This document shows, in pieces, positions 25,754 through 34,350 of a stretch of DNA of 64,000 bases. The notes under the pieces were generated by a model. It was not told the origin of the DNA. It worked only from the letters and a program-made list of their open reading frames with translations, and ran no database searches. A program made the translations under genes and the position numbers. Position 1 is the first letter of the stretch; each line of letters starts with the position of its first letter. Source of the stretch: JBDSSS01 sp963764195 (lineage in GTDB: Bacteria > Actinomycetota > Actinomycetes > Actinomycetales > Dermatophilaceae). The stretch lies in assembly GCA_963764195.1 (NCBI GenBank), contig CAVXRG010000010.1, positions 682,001 through 746,000 of the forward strand, given 5' to 3'.

Positions 25754-26575
25754 TCACCTCGGCCCGGCGGCATGGAGAGGGTCCTCGGTGCGCCACCGGC
25801 TCGGCGCCGTGCCCGCGAGGGCCCTCCAGTCCCGGTCCATGTGGGCGTGGTCGGACCACCCGCACCGGGTCGCCACGTCCGCGAGCGACGAGGCGCCGGT
25901 GGCGACGAGCGGCACGGACCGCTCGAACCGGCGCACCACCGCGGCTGCCTTCGGCGTCACCCCGAGCTCGGCACCGAAGCGGGTCTGGAGCCGGCGGCGG
26001 GACCAGCCGACCCGCTCGGCAACCGCACCGATGGGCAGCGCTCCCCCGCTCGTGCCGATGAGCCGCCACGCCTCGGCGACCTCCGGCTCGGGGCCGCGCC
26101 CGGCGCCGCCGGTGCGCAGCAGACGGACCAGCACGTCCTCGAGGAGCGCGAATCGTCCCTGCCACGAGTCGATCTCGTGCAGCCGGTCGCGCAGGTGCCG
26201 CGCCTGCGGGCCGAGGACGTCCGCGAGCTCGTGGGAGGTGCCGGCCAGGTCAGCCGCAGGGCAGCCGAGCAGGGCGCGCACGGCCAGCGGCCGCAGGGCG
26301 AGCTGGACGCCGTGCTGGGAGCCGTCGTGGTGGATCCAGGTCGGCGTGTTCGCGAGGCCGGCAACGACGGACCCGAACGCACGCGGGGGCCCGACGACGG
26401 GGTCCGAGAGGGTCAGTGGCTCCTCAAGGGGGATGACGAGCGTCACCGTCGTGGACGGCATACCGACGTGGACACCGGCCGCGAAGCCGGTGAGCCGGTA
26501 GCCCACGGCGCGCTCCACCAGCGCGGCCAGCCGCAGGGACGGCCGGTGCTCGTGGTGGGGCGCGAGGTCGCTCAC
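25754..26575 (-). CDS. AraC family transcriptional regulator
   Basis: A 273-residue regulator with a C-terminal double helix-turn-helix (about 190-265). LPIGAVAERVGWSRRRLQTR is the first half and LADVATRCGWSDHAHMDRDW the second. The N-terminal part (about 15-110) is a ligand- or partner-sensing domain without recognisable features. GTG 26575 begins just after the lepA stop at 26601. The downstream VOC gene is the obvious candidate target, by context only. Confidence 0.86.
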   Translation of the reverse strand: MSDLAPHHEHRPSLRLAALVERAVGYRLTGFAAGVHVGMPSTTVTLVIPLEEPLTLSDPVVGPPRAFGSVVAGLANTPTWIHHDGSQHGVQLALRPLAVRALLGCPAADLAGTSHELADVLGPQARHLRDRLHEIDSWQGRFALLEDVLVRLLRTGGAGRGPEPEVAEAWRLIGTSGGALPIGAVAERVGWSRRRLQTRFGAELGVTPKAAAVVRRFERSVPLVATGASSLADVATRCGWSDHAHMDRDWRALAGTAPSRWRTEDPLHAAGPR

Positions 26576-26600
26576 CCCACCACGGTAGCCCCGGGCGCTG

Positions 26601-28490
26601 CTACTTCTTGGGCTTCTCACCGTCGCTGCTGAGGGCGGCGACGAACGCCTCCTGGGGGACCTCGACGCGGCCGACCATCTTCATCCGCTTCTTGCCCTCC
26701 TTCTGCTTCTCGAGGAGCTTGCGCTTGCGGCTGATGTCACCGCCGTAGCACTTGGCGAGGACGTCCTTGCGGATCGCGCGGATGTTCTCGCGGGCGATGA
26801 TCCGCGACCCGATGGCGGCCTGGATCGGCACCTCGAACTGTTGGCGCGGGATGAGGTTCTTCAGCTTGCCGGCCATCATCACGCCGTAGGCGTAGGCCTT
26901 GTCCTTGTGGACGATCGACGAGAAGGCGTCGACCGTCTCGCCCTGCAGGAGGATCTCGACCTTGACGAGGTCGGCGACCTGGTCACCGTCGGGCTCGTAG
27001 TCGAGCGAGGCGTAGCCGCGGGTGCGGGACTTCAGCTGGTCGAAGAAGTCGAAGACGATCTCGGCGAGCGGCAGCGTGTAGCGCATCTCGACCCGCTCCT
27101 CCGAGAGGTAGTCCATGCCGCGCAGGTTGCCGCGCTTCTGCTGGCACAGCTCCATGATCGCGCCGACGAACTCGGTGGGAGCAAGGATGGTGGCCCGGAC
27201 GATCGGCTCGCTCACCGCGGTGATCTTGCCGTCGGGGTATTCGCTGGGGTTCGTCACGTGCACCTCCTTGCCGTCGTCGAGCGTGACGTCGTAGACGACG
27301 TTCGGCTGGGTCGAGATGAGGTCGAGGTCGAACTCGCGCTCGAGCCGCTCGCGGACGATCTCGAGGTGGAGCAGGCCGAGGAAGCCGACGCGGAAGCCGA
27401 AGCCGAGCGCGGCCGACGTCTCCGGCTCGTAGACGAGGGCGGCATCGTTGAGCTTGAGCTTGTCGAGCGCCTCGCGCAGGTCCGGGTAGTCGGACCCGTC
27501 GATCGGGTAGAGCCCGGAGAAGACCATCGGCTTGGGGTCGCGGTAGCCGCCGAGGTCCTGCGTCGCCGGCTTGCTCGCGTTGGTGACGGTGTCGCCGACC
27601 CGCGACTGGCGCACGTCCTTGACGCCGGTGATGAGGTAGCCGACCTCGCCGACGCCGAGCCCCTTGGACGGGACGGGCTCGGGGCTGATGACGCCGATCT
27701 CGAGCAGCTCGTGGGTCGCCCGCGTCGACATCATGACGATCTTCTCGCGCGGGTTGAGGTTGCCGTCGACGACGCGGACGTAGGTGACGACGCCGCGGTA
27801 GGTGTCGTAGACGGAGTCGAAGATCATCGCGCGGGCGGGCGCGTTCGGGTCGCCGACGGGGGCGGGGAGCTTGTCGATGATGGTGTCGAGGAGCGCCTCG
27901 ACGCCGGCGCCGGTCTTGCCGGAGACCTGCAGGCAGTCCTCGGGCTCGCACCCGATGAGCTTGGCCAGCTCCTCGGCATACTTCTCGGGCTGGGCGGCCG
28001 GGAGGTCGATCTTGTTGAGCACCGGGATGATCGCGAGGTCGTTCTCCATCGCGAGGTAGAGGTTGGCGAGGGTCTGCGCCTCGATCCCCTGCGCGGCGTC
28101 GACGAGCAGCACGGCCCCCTCGCATGCCGCGAGCGAGCGGGACACCTCGTAGGTGAAGTCGACGTGGCCGGGGGTGTCGATCATGTTGAGGCAGTACACC
28201 ACCTGGTCGGAGGCTTCGCCGCGCCCCTTCCCGCCGTGAACGGGTTCCTTCGTCACGTCCGTGGCCCACGGCATCCGCACGGCCTGGCTCTTGATCGTGA
28301 TGCCGCGCTCGCGCTCGATGTCCATCCGGTCGAGGTACTGCGCCCGCATCGCGCGCGCGTCGACGACACCGGTGAGCTGGAGCATCCGGTCCGCCAGGGT
28401 CGACTTGCCGTGGTCGATGTGGGCGATGATGCAGAAGTTGCGGATCAGCTCGGGCGGCGTCGCGTGGGGGGCGAGCACGGTGCGGGCCAT
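26601..28490 (-). CDS. lepA: Elongation factor 4 (LepA)
   Basis: Translational GTPase that acts on stalled or mistranslocated ribosomes. G1 AHIDHGKST (23-31), G3 DTPGH (105-109) and G4 NKID near 158 are present. EF-G-like domains follow, then the LepA-specific C-terminal domain with KRKLLEKQKEGKKRMK near 595. The ATG at 28490 gives 629 residues; an upstream open frame adds 20 residues that do not fit the family. Divergent from the M48 protease gene. Confidence 0.97.
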   Translation of the reverse strand: MARTVLAPHATPPELIRNFCIIAHIDHGKSTLADRMLQLTGVVDARAMRAQYLDRMDIERERGITIKSQAVRMPWATDVTKEPVHGGKGRGEASDQVVYCLNMIDTPGHVDFTYEVSRSLAACEGAVLLVDAAQGIEAQTLANLYLAMENDLAIIPVLNKIDLPAAQPEKYAEELAKLIGCEPEDCLQVSGKTGAGVEALLDTIIDKLPAPVGDPNAPARAMIFDSVYDTYRGVVTYVRVVDGNLNPREKIVMMSTRATHELLEIGVISPEPVPSKGLGVGEVGYLITGVKDVRQSRVGDTVTNASKPATQDLGGYRDPKPMVFSGLYPIDGSDYPDLREALDKLKLNDAALVYEPETSAALGFGFRVGFLGLLHLEIVRERLEREFDLDLISTQPNVVYDVTLDDGKEVHVTNPSEYPDGKITAVSEPIVRATILAPTEFVGAIMELCQQKRGNLRGMDYLSEERVEMRYTLPLAEIVFDFFDQLKSRTRGYASLDYEPDGDQVADLVKVEILLQGETVDAFSSIVHKDKAYAYGVMMAGKLKNLIPRQQFEVPIQAAIGSRIIARENIRAIRKDVLAKCYGGDISRKRKLLEKQKEGKKRMKMVGRVEVPQEAFVAALSSDGEKPKK

Positions 28491-28640
28491 GGGCGACACG
28501 GTGGGGCGAACCTCGCAGAGGGACGGGGACAGGACACGACAGTCTCCCACGTTCGCGCGGTATGCCGGTCACCCCCTCGGCGCTCCCCACCCCGCCGCGG
28601 TGCCGCACGGTGCCGCACGATGACCACACGGTGTCGCACA

Positions 28641-29684
28641 ATGTTGCGCATGCGCGCCCAACCGATGCAGACCCTCCCCCTCGCCTCGGGCTCCCATCTG
28701 CCGATGCGACGCGCGGTCCGCCATCCCCAGGAGCTCCTCGTCCTCGTCGTCGCGATCCTCACCTCGCTCGTGCTGCTCGGGGTGGCCCTCACCGAGGTGC
28801 TCGCAGCCATCGCCGAGGAGCGGGACCCCGACATCTACGCGATCGCCCTGCTCGCCGCGCCGATCATCGTCTGGTTCGGCCGGGGCCAGCTCTGGGCCCA
28901 GCAGCGGCTCCAGGGGATCAAGCTCTCGCCGGCCCAGTTCCCCGAGGCCTACGACATGCTCATCGACGCATCGGCGCGGTCCGGCCTGACCTTCGTGCCC
29001 GACGCCTACGTCGTGCTCGGCAACGGGATGATCAACGCGGCCGCCTCGGGACACGGCTTCCGGCGCTTCGTCTTCATCAACAGCGACCTGCTCGAGGTCG
29101 GCGGCGCCGCGCGGGAGCCGGCAGCGCTCCGCTTCGTCATCGCCCACGAGGTCGGCCACATCGCCGCCGGCCACACGAGCTACTGGCGCATCCTTGCCAC
29201 GATCGCCTCGCAGTACCTTCCCGGGGTGGGCACCACCCTCAGCCGGGCCCAGGAGTACACCGCCGACAACTACGGCCACGCGCTCGTGCCCGAGGGTGCC
29301 CGCTCCGCGATGGCGACCCTGGCCGGCGGGAAGTACCTCGTGCGCTCCGTCGACGTCGACGCGATGGCCGACCGGGCCGTCACCGAGCCGGGCTTCTTCG
29401 TCTGGGTCACCAATGCCGCCTCGACCCACCCGTCGCTGATCTGGCGGATGCACGCCCTACGCGACCGCCGCACCGCCGGACGGCTGCTCTGGCGGCCGAA
29501 GACCTCGTGGGACTGGTCGTTGCCCGCCGCACCCGGCAGCCACGGTCTGCCGGCCCTCGTCGGCCTCGCCGCCGCTCCGGAGCCGGAGGCCGTGGCCCGA
29601 CCCGTCGTCGCAGCCGCCCCCGAGCCCGCGCGGTCGGACCTTCGGCTCGACCCCGCCCGGGACTGGACCCCGCCCCGCACCTGA
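28641..29684 (+). CDS. M48 family zinc metalloprotease
   Basis: A 347-residue membrane-linked protease. Two hydrophobic segments lie near 31-58 and 64-80. HEVGH (169-173) binds zinc, with the third ligand Glu205 in QEYTADN. A long helix region and a Pro/Ala-rich tail follow. The arrangement matches HtpX-like or Ste24-like bacterial M48 enzymes that degrade misfolded membrane proteins. The start is uncertain among ATG 28641, 28650 and 28665. Just upstream (about 28596-28640) are short imperfect repeats of CGGTGCCGCA, and the gene is divergent from lepA. Confidence 0.87.
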   Translation: MLRMRAQPMQTLPLASGSHLPMRRAVRHPQELLVLVVAILTSLVLLGVALTEVLAAIAEERDPDIYAIALLAAPIIVWFGRGQLWAQQRLQGIKLSPAQFPEAYDMLIDASARSGLTFVPDAYVVLGNGMINAAASGHGFRRFVFINSDLLEVGGAAREPAALRFVIAHEVGHIAAGHTSYWRILATIASQYLPGVGTTLSRAQEYTADNYGHALVPEGARSAMATLAGGKYLVRSVDVDAMADRAVTEPGFFVWVTNAASTHPSLIWRMHALRDRRTAGRLLWRPKTSWDWSLPAAPGSHGLPALVGLAAAPEPEAVARPVVAAAPEPARSDLRLDPARDWTPPRT

Positions 29685-29750
29685 CCCGCGGATGCGCGTC
29701 CGACCCCACTCGCGCCAGGCCCTCGACCGTAGGGCCCGGCGGCTAGGTTG

Positions 29751-30272
29751 ATGACCGTGCCCACCACCTTCGAGCGCGTGCTCTCGCGCCTTCGCCGCCT
29801 GCTGAGTCCGACAGCCCGCCCGACCACCCGTCGCCAACCGGCGCCCCGCGCGCCGGGACGCCCTTCCGCCTATCCGGGGGACGCCACGACGTTGCCCGAC
29901 ACGGCCTACGCCCCCAAGCCGGACGGCAAGCCGGACCCCGGTGAGATCGTCTGGACGTGGGTGCCCTACGAGGAGGACCACAGCCAGGGCAAGGACCGCC
30001 CGGTGCTCGTCATCGGGCGGGAGCGCTCATGGCTGGTCGCCCTCCAGCTGACGAGCAAGGACCACGACGGCGGCTCCCGTCAGGAGAGCCGAGCCGGTCG
30101 GCAGTGGGTCGACATCGGATCGGGCCCCTGGGACCGCCATGGCCGTCCGAGCGAGGTGCGGGTCAACCGACTGATCAGAGTCGCCCCGTCCAGCGTGCGA
30201 CGTGAAGGCGCCGTGCTCCCCCGGGCCCGCTACGACGAGGTCATCGCGACCGCGCGCCGCCACTACCGCTGA
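29751..30272 (+). CDS. PemK/MazF-like family protein
   Basis: A 173-residue protein whose C-terminal 115 residues match the PemK/MazF fold, with PGEIVWTWVPYEEDHSQGKD followed by RPVLVIGR, and later NRLIRV. The N-terminal 60 residues are basic and Pro-rich. MazF toxins are mRNA endoribonucleases, but no antitoxin ORF lies in the 66 bases upstream or between this gene and rpsT. The extended lineage-conserved form may be a housekeeping relative rather than a toxin. ATG 29751 is preferred over TTG 29748. Confidence 0.75.
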   Translation: MTVPTTFERVLSRLRRLLSPTARPTTRRQPAPRAPGRPSAYPGDATTLPDTAYAPKPDGKPDPGEIVWTWVPYEEDHSQGKDRPVLVIGRERSWLVALQLTSKDHDGGSRQESRAGRQWVDIGSGPWDRHGRPSEVRVNRLIRVAPSSVRREGAVLPRARYDEVIATARRHYR

Positions 30273-30285
30273 GGCCGGACGACGA

Positions 30286-30315
30286 CGGGCCCGTCACCGT
30301 GAGGTGACGGGCCCG
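30286..30315. terminator. Strong bidirectional terminator between PemK-like gene and rpsT
   Basis: A perfect 13-bp stem (CGGGCCCGTCACC paired with GGTGACGGGCCCG) is closed by the four-base loop GTGA. It lies 13 bases after the PemK-like stop and 19 bases after the convergent rpsT stop, so it can serve both genes. Confidence 0.85.
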
Positions 30316-30334
30316 CTCGGGGAGGCTGGGTTGC

Positions 30335-30595
30335 TCAGAGAGCAGCGGCCTTCTTGGCCATGGCCGACTTCTTGTTGGCGGCCTGGTTCTCGTGGATGAC
30401 GCCCTTGCTGACGGCCTTGTCCAGCTTCTTCGAAGCGGTCTTGAGGGCGTCGGCTGCTGCGTCCTTGTCACCGGATGCAGCGGCGTCGCGGAACTTGCGC
30501 TGCCAGGTGCGGAGCTCGCTCTTGACGGCCCGGTTGCGGTCAGTCCGCTTCGCGTTCGTCTTGATGCGCTTGAGCTGCGACTTGATGTTTGCCAC
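30335..30595 (-). CDS. rpsT: 30S ribosomal protein S20
   Basis: An 86-residue basic helical protein binding 16S rRNA in the small subunit body. It starts VANIKSQLKRIKTNAKRTDR with the usual Asn-Ile-Lys-Ser motif and ends in an Ala/Lys-rich helix. GTG 30595 is the conserved start; the frame continues upstream without similarity. The upstream region (30596-30780) is AT-richer and should hold a strong promoter. The rpsT-holA neighbourhood is conserved in Actinobacteria. Confidence 0.97.
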   Translation of the reverse strand: MANIKSQLKRIKTNAKRTDRNRAVKSELRTWQRKFRDAAASGDKDAAADALKTASKKLDKAVSKGVIHENQAANKKSAMAKKAAAL

Positions 30596-30781
30596 GTTGA
30601 GGTTTCTTTCTTGGTCGGAGACGGTTGCCGTTGAGAGGGCGGCGAAGCAGCTCGGGACCGGGAGTGGGGACACCCTGCGTGAGCTGCTCCGGATGGAGCC
30701 TGCATGCGCGCACGACCTGAGCGCGCACGCAAGGATCAAAGTTACCAGCGAGGTCACGTGGCGACCAAACCGAGCCGGCCG

Positions 30782-31741
30782 TCAACGAGCCCCCCGCGCC
30801 CTGGTGACGGTGAGGATCGCGCGCTCGACGGCATACACCGGGTCGCGTCCGCCGCCCTTGACCTCGAAGTCGGCCGCCGCCACCGCCTGGATCGCGACGG
30901 CGAGCCCGTCGGGACTCCAGTGGCCGACCGAGCGCCGGGCCTTGTCGATCTGCCACGGCGCCATCCCGAGGCTCTTGGCCAGCTGACCCGAGCTGCCCCG
31001 CCCGGCGGCGCCCACCTTGACGAGCTGGCGCAGCTGCGAGGCGAGGACCGCGACGATCGGCACGGGGTCCAGACCGGTGGCGATGGCGTGTCGGAGCAGA
31101 CGCAGCGCCTCCCCCGCCTGTCCGGCGACGGCCGCGTCGGCGACCCGGAAGCCGGTCGCCTCGACCTTGCCCCCGTGGTAGGTGTCGACCATCGCGTCCG
31201 TGACGGTGCCCTCGGTGTCGGCCACGAGCTGCGAGCAGGCCGAGGCGAGCTCACGCAGGTCCTTGCCGACCGCCTCGACGAGGGCCCGGATCCCTTCGCT
31301 GCTGATGCTGCGCCGGGCCCGCGCGAACTCCTTCGCGACGAAGTCGGACTTGTCGCGGTCGGACTTGATCGCCGGGCAGTCGACGACGTGGGCCCCGAGC
31401 TTCTTCATCGTGTCGATCACCTTCTTGCCCTTCATGCCGCCGCCGTGGGCCACGACGAGCGTGACGTCGGGGGTCGGGTCGGCGAGGAGGGCGAGCACGT
31501 CGAGCTGCAGGTCGTCGGAGGCCTCGTGCAGGTCGCGGACGACGAGGCACTTCTCGCCGCCGAAGAGCGACGGGCTGGCGTGCACGAGCAGCGAGCCGGA
31601 CTCGTAGGTGGCGGCGTCGAGCCGGATCACCTCGACGTCACCCGCCCGGGCCGCGGCGAGCTCGGCGTCGATGGCTCGCTCGACGAGGACGCCCTCGGGT
31701 CCACTGACGAGCGTGAGGGGATGGTGGGTGCCCGTCGTCAT
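30782..31741 (-). CDS. holA: DNA polymerase III subunit delta
   Basis: Clamp-loader subunit that opens the beta clamp. The 319-residue protein has the typical N-terminal P-loop-like fold without a Walker motif (GPEGVLVERAID), a middle domain (SLFGGEKCLVVRDL) and a C-terminal collar domain (AWQIDKARR region). ATG 31741 is preferred to the in-frame GTG at 31747. The position beside rpsT confirms the call; comEC, often upstream, is not here, as a DinG-type helicase occupies that side. Confidence 0.92.
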   Translation of the reverse strand: MTTGTHHPLTLVSGPEGVLVERAIDAELAAARAGDVEVIRLDAATYESGSLLVHASPSLFGGEKCLVVRDLHEASDDLQLDVLALLADPTPDVTLVVAHGGGMKGKKVIDTMKKLGAHVVDCPAIKSDRDKSDFVAKEFARARRSISSEGIRALVEAVGKDLRELASACSQLVADTEGTVTDAMVDTYHGGKVEATGFRVADAAVAGQAGEALRLLRHAIATGLDPVPIVAVLASQLRQLVKVGAAGRGSSGQLAKSLGMAPWQIDKARRSVGHWSPDGLAVAIQAVAAADFEVKGGGRDPVYAVERAILTVTRARGAR

Positions 31742-31799
31742 GGGCACAGCCTGTCACGCAGGTGCGACACCCCGCCCCCGACCACACCCCCGCCCCCCC

Positions 31800-31896
31800 G
31801 TCGAGTGCGCAGTTTCACCCGCCACGTCGCGACCAAGCATCGGGTGAAAGTGCCCACTCGACCCGGGTTGGTCGTCGAGTGGGCAGTTTCACCCGC
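31800..31896. repeat. REP-like cluster: three alternating copies of a 22-23 bp motif
   Basis: The motif GTCGAGTGGGCAGTTTCACCCG occurs at 31800-31822 (plus, two differences), 31841-31862 (inverted) and 31874-31896 (plus). Copies two and three face each other and can pair over 22 bases, with one G-G mismatch, around an 11-base loop. The alternating orientation resembles BIME/REP clusters. It separates the helicase stop from the holA start, so it can also act as a terminator for the helicase gene. Confidence 0.75.
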
Positions 31897-31919
31897 GACG
31901 ACGTGAGACCGCCCGCGCC

Positions 31920-34160
31920 TCACTCGAAGAGCGCACCGCTCGCCAGGGTGAGGTCGAGCTGCTCGATCCGTGCGCTGATGGTCTCCTCGGGGAGCTCGAA
32001 GTGCTCGACGAGCTCGTCGAGCTGCATGCCGGCCTCGGCGGCGTCGCGCAGCTCCTCGTCCTGCTCGTCACTCCACGCGTGCCCGGAGGTCACGGCGCTG
32101 CGGCTCGAGTCGGCGACGGGCGGGGGGCCGGCGACCGGCCGCGGGTGCTCGGTCCCGTCGGCCGCGGCTCGCGCCCCGGTGAGCGAGCGCAGCTTCGGCT
32201 CCTCCACGGGCACCGGGGGCGGCGCCGTCTCGTCGAGACGGGCCAGCGCCGCGAGGACCATCGCCCGGTCGGTCGTCGGCCAGAAGGGCGGCAGCGAGCG
32301 CTGGAGGAAGCCGGCATATCGCGCCGTCATCATCCGGGAGTCGAGGAAGGCCACCACGCCCCGGTCGTCGCCGCGACGGACGAGGCGGCCGGCGCCCTGG
32401 GCGAGCCGCAGGGCGGCGTGGGTGGCCGAGACCGCCATGAAGCCGTTGCCGCCCATCCGGGCGATCGCCTGAGAGCGGGCCGAGGCGAGCGGGTCGTCGG
32501 GTCGTGGGAAGGGGATCCGGTCGATGATGACGAGCTGACAGGAGGAGCCGGGCACGTCGACGCCCTGCCAGAGGGTGAGGGTGCCGAAGAGGCAGGTGCG
32601 CGGGTCGCGGGCAAACTGCCGCACGAGCGTCGTGATCTGGTCCTCGCCCTGGCAGAGCACCGGGATGTCGTCACCGAACCGAGCCCGCATCACCTCCGCG
32701 GCGCCCTGGGCGGCGCGCATCGAGGAGAAGAGCCCCAGGGTGCGTCCCCCGGCGGCCCGGACGAGCTGCTCGATCTCGTCGAGGCTCTCGTTGCTCGCGC
32801 CGTCGCGCCCGGGCGGCGGCAGGTGGGATGCGACGTAGGCGATGGCCTGCTTCGGGTAGTCGAAGGGGCTGCCGACGTCGAGCCCCTGCCAGGCGGGCGC
32901 ACCGTCCCCGCGCAGGCCGATCGTTCCGGCCACCGCATCGAAGGTGCCGCCGAGCTCGAGGGTCGCCGAGGTCAGCACGACGGTGCGGTCGGCGAAGACC
33001 TTGTCGCGCACGAGCATCGCGACGCTCATCGGCGCGACCCGCAGCACCGGGCCGCGGCGCTGGTCGTGGCTCAGCCAGACGACGTCGAGCTCGCGCTCCT
33101 CGAGGATCCGCTCGGCGTTCTCGTGGACCTCGTCGACCGAGGCCCGCGCGACCTGCCGGGCCCCGTCCGCGTCCTCCCCCGGTGCGGGCTTGAGGTCGCT
33201 CTGCACGGCCCGGGCCGTGTCGCGGATCCGGGCGAGCGCCATCGCGACCGAGTCGGGGATCCCCAGCATCCGACCGTCCTCGAGCGGCTCGAGCGCCCCG
33301 GAGAGCAGCTCGGACGCCTCATCGAGCGCGGCGGAGCTCTCCGAGAGCCGGCCGGCGCGCTTGGCCGCAGCGGCGACCATCGGCCCGGTGAGCTCGTCGG
33401 TGATCGTCGCGGTGACGCGGTCGACGAGCTCGTGCGCCTCGTCGACGACGAGCAGGTCGTGCTCGGGCAGCATCTGGCGACCCTCGAAGGAGTCGATCGC
33501 CATGAAGGAGTGGTTCGTGACGATGACGTCGACGTCCTTGGCGGCCTCCCGGGCCCGCTCGACGAAGCACTCGGTGACCACCGGGCACTTGCTGCCCATG
33601 CACTCGTGCGCGGACACGGACACCTGGCGCCATGCGCGCTCCGAGACACCGGGCACGAGCTCGTCCCGGTCGCCCGACTCGGTCGAGTCGGCCCACTCGC
33701 GCACGCGCACGACCTCGGCGCCGAGACGACCGGCGGTCGCGTCGACCTGGCTCACCCCGAACAGGCCCTCCTCCTCGTCGGGGAAGCCGCCCTCGAGCTT
33801 GTGCGCGCAGACGTAGTTGCGCCGCCCCTTGACGAGCGCGTAGGTCGGTCGGCGCCCGAGCAGCGGGGTCAGTGCCTCGGCGACCCGGGGCATGTCGCGG
33901 TCGACGATCTGGGCCTGGAGTGCCAGCGTCGCCGTCGCGACGACAGCCGGCTGCCCCGACCGGAACGCGTGTGCGACCGCGGGCACGAGGTAGGCAAGCG
34001 ACTTGCCGGTGCCGGTGCCCGCCTGCACGAGGAGGTGCTCGTCGGCGTCGATCGCGTGGGCGACCGCCTTGGCCATCTCCACCTGACCGGGCCGCTCGGA
34101 TCCCCCGACTCCCGACACCGCGGCGTGGATGAGGTCCTCGAGCGGGGGTGGTGAAGCCAT
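31920..34160 (-). CDS. DinG/XPD-type iron-sulfur ATP-dependent DNA helicase
   Basis: A 746-residue superfamily 2 helicase with Walker A QAGTGTGKS (46-54), the four cluster cysteines Cys118, Cys187, Cys192 and Cys198 (NYVC and ECMGSKCPVVTEC), DEAH (240-243) and motif VI near QGAGRLVRRGDD. Such 5-prime to 3-prime helicases resolve R-loops and repair intermediates. The last 100 residues carry a small helical domain (WSDEQDEELRDAAEAG), perhaps DNA-binding. ATG 34160 is used; upstream frame is not family-like. In Actinobacteria this gene often sits near hflX; here about 10 kb with fhs and the arsenic genes lies between. Confidence 0.92.
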   Translation of the reverse strand: MASPPPLEDLIHAAVSGVGGSERPGQVEMAKAVAHAIDADEHLLVQAGTGTGKSLAYLVPAVAHAFRSGQPAVVATATLALQAQIVDRDMPRVAEALTPLLGRRPTYALVKGRRNYVCAHKLEGGFPDEEEGLFGVSQVDATAGRLGAEVVRVREWADSTESGDRDELVPGVSERAWRQVSVSAHECMGSKCPVVTECFVERAREAAKDVDVIVTNHSFMAIDSFEGRQMLPEHDLLVVDEAHELVDRVTATITDELTGPMVAAAAKRAGRLSESSAALDEASELLSGALEPLEDGRMLGIPDSVAMALARIRDTARAVQSDLKPAPGEDADGARQVARASVDEVHENAERILEERELDVVWLSHDQRRGPVLRVAPMSVAMLVRDKVFADRTVVLTSATLELGGTFDAVAGTIGLRGDGAPAWQGLDVGSPFDYPKQAIAYVASHLPPPGRDGASNESLDEIEQLVRAAGGRTLGLFSSMRAAQGAAEVMRARFGDDIPVLCQGEDQITTLVRQFARDPRTCLFGTLTLWQGVDVPGSSCQLVIIDRIPFPRPDDPLASARSQAIARMGGNGFMAVSATHAALRLAQGAGRLVRRGDDRGVVAFLDSRMMTARYAGFLQRSLPPFWPTTDRAMVLAALARLDETAPPPVPVEEPKLRSLTGARAAADGTEHPRPVAGPPPVADSSRSAVTSGHAWSDEQDEELRDAAEAGMQLDELVEHFELPEETISARIEQLDLTLASGALFE

Positions 34161-34350
34161 GGCCACAGCGTATGCCGCTCGCCCCCCTCCCCCGTGCCGC
34201 GCGCCCACAGCCCCGGGTTGTCCCAGGGGTTGCCCCCGGCCGTGTGCGGTGCCACGTTGTGCGGATGGACGCCACCGCGATGATGACCCGCCAGTCCGAG
34301 ACGATCGACGCCCGGGCCTGTACCGGGACCTGGTGCGGGTGGGTCCGCGC

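Noticed and set aside
29685..30272. A type II toxin-antitoxin locus at the PemK-like gene
   Set aside because: No antitoxin-sized ORF with a ribosome binding site lies on either side.
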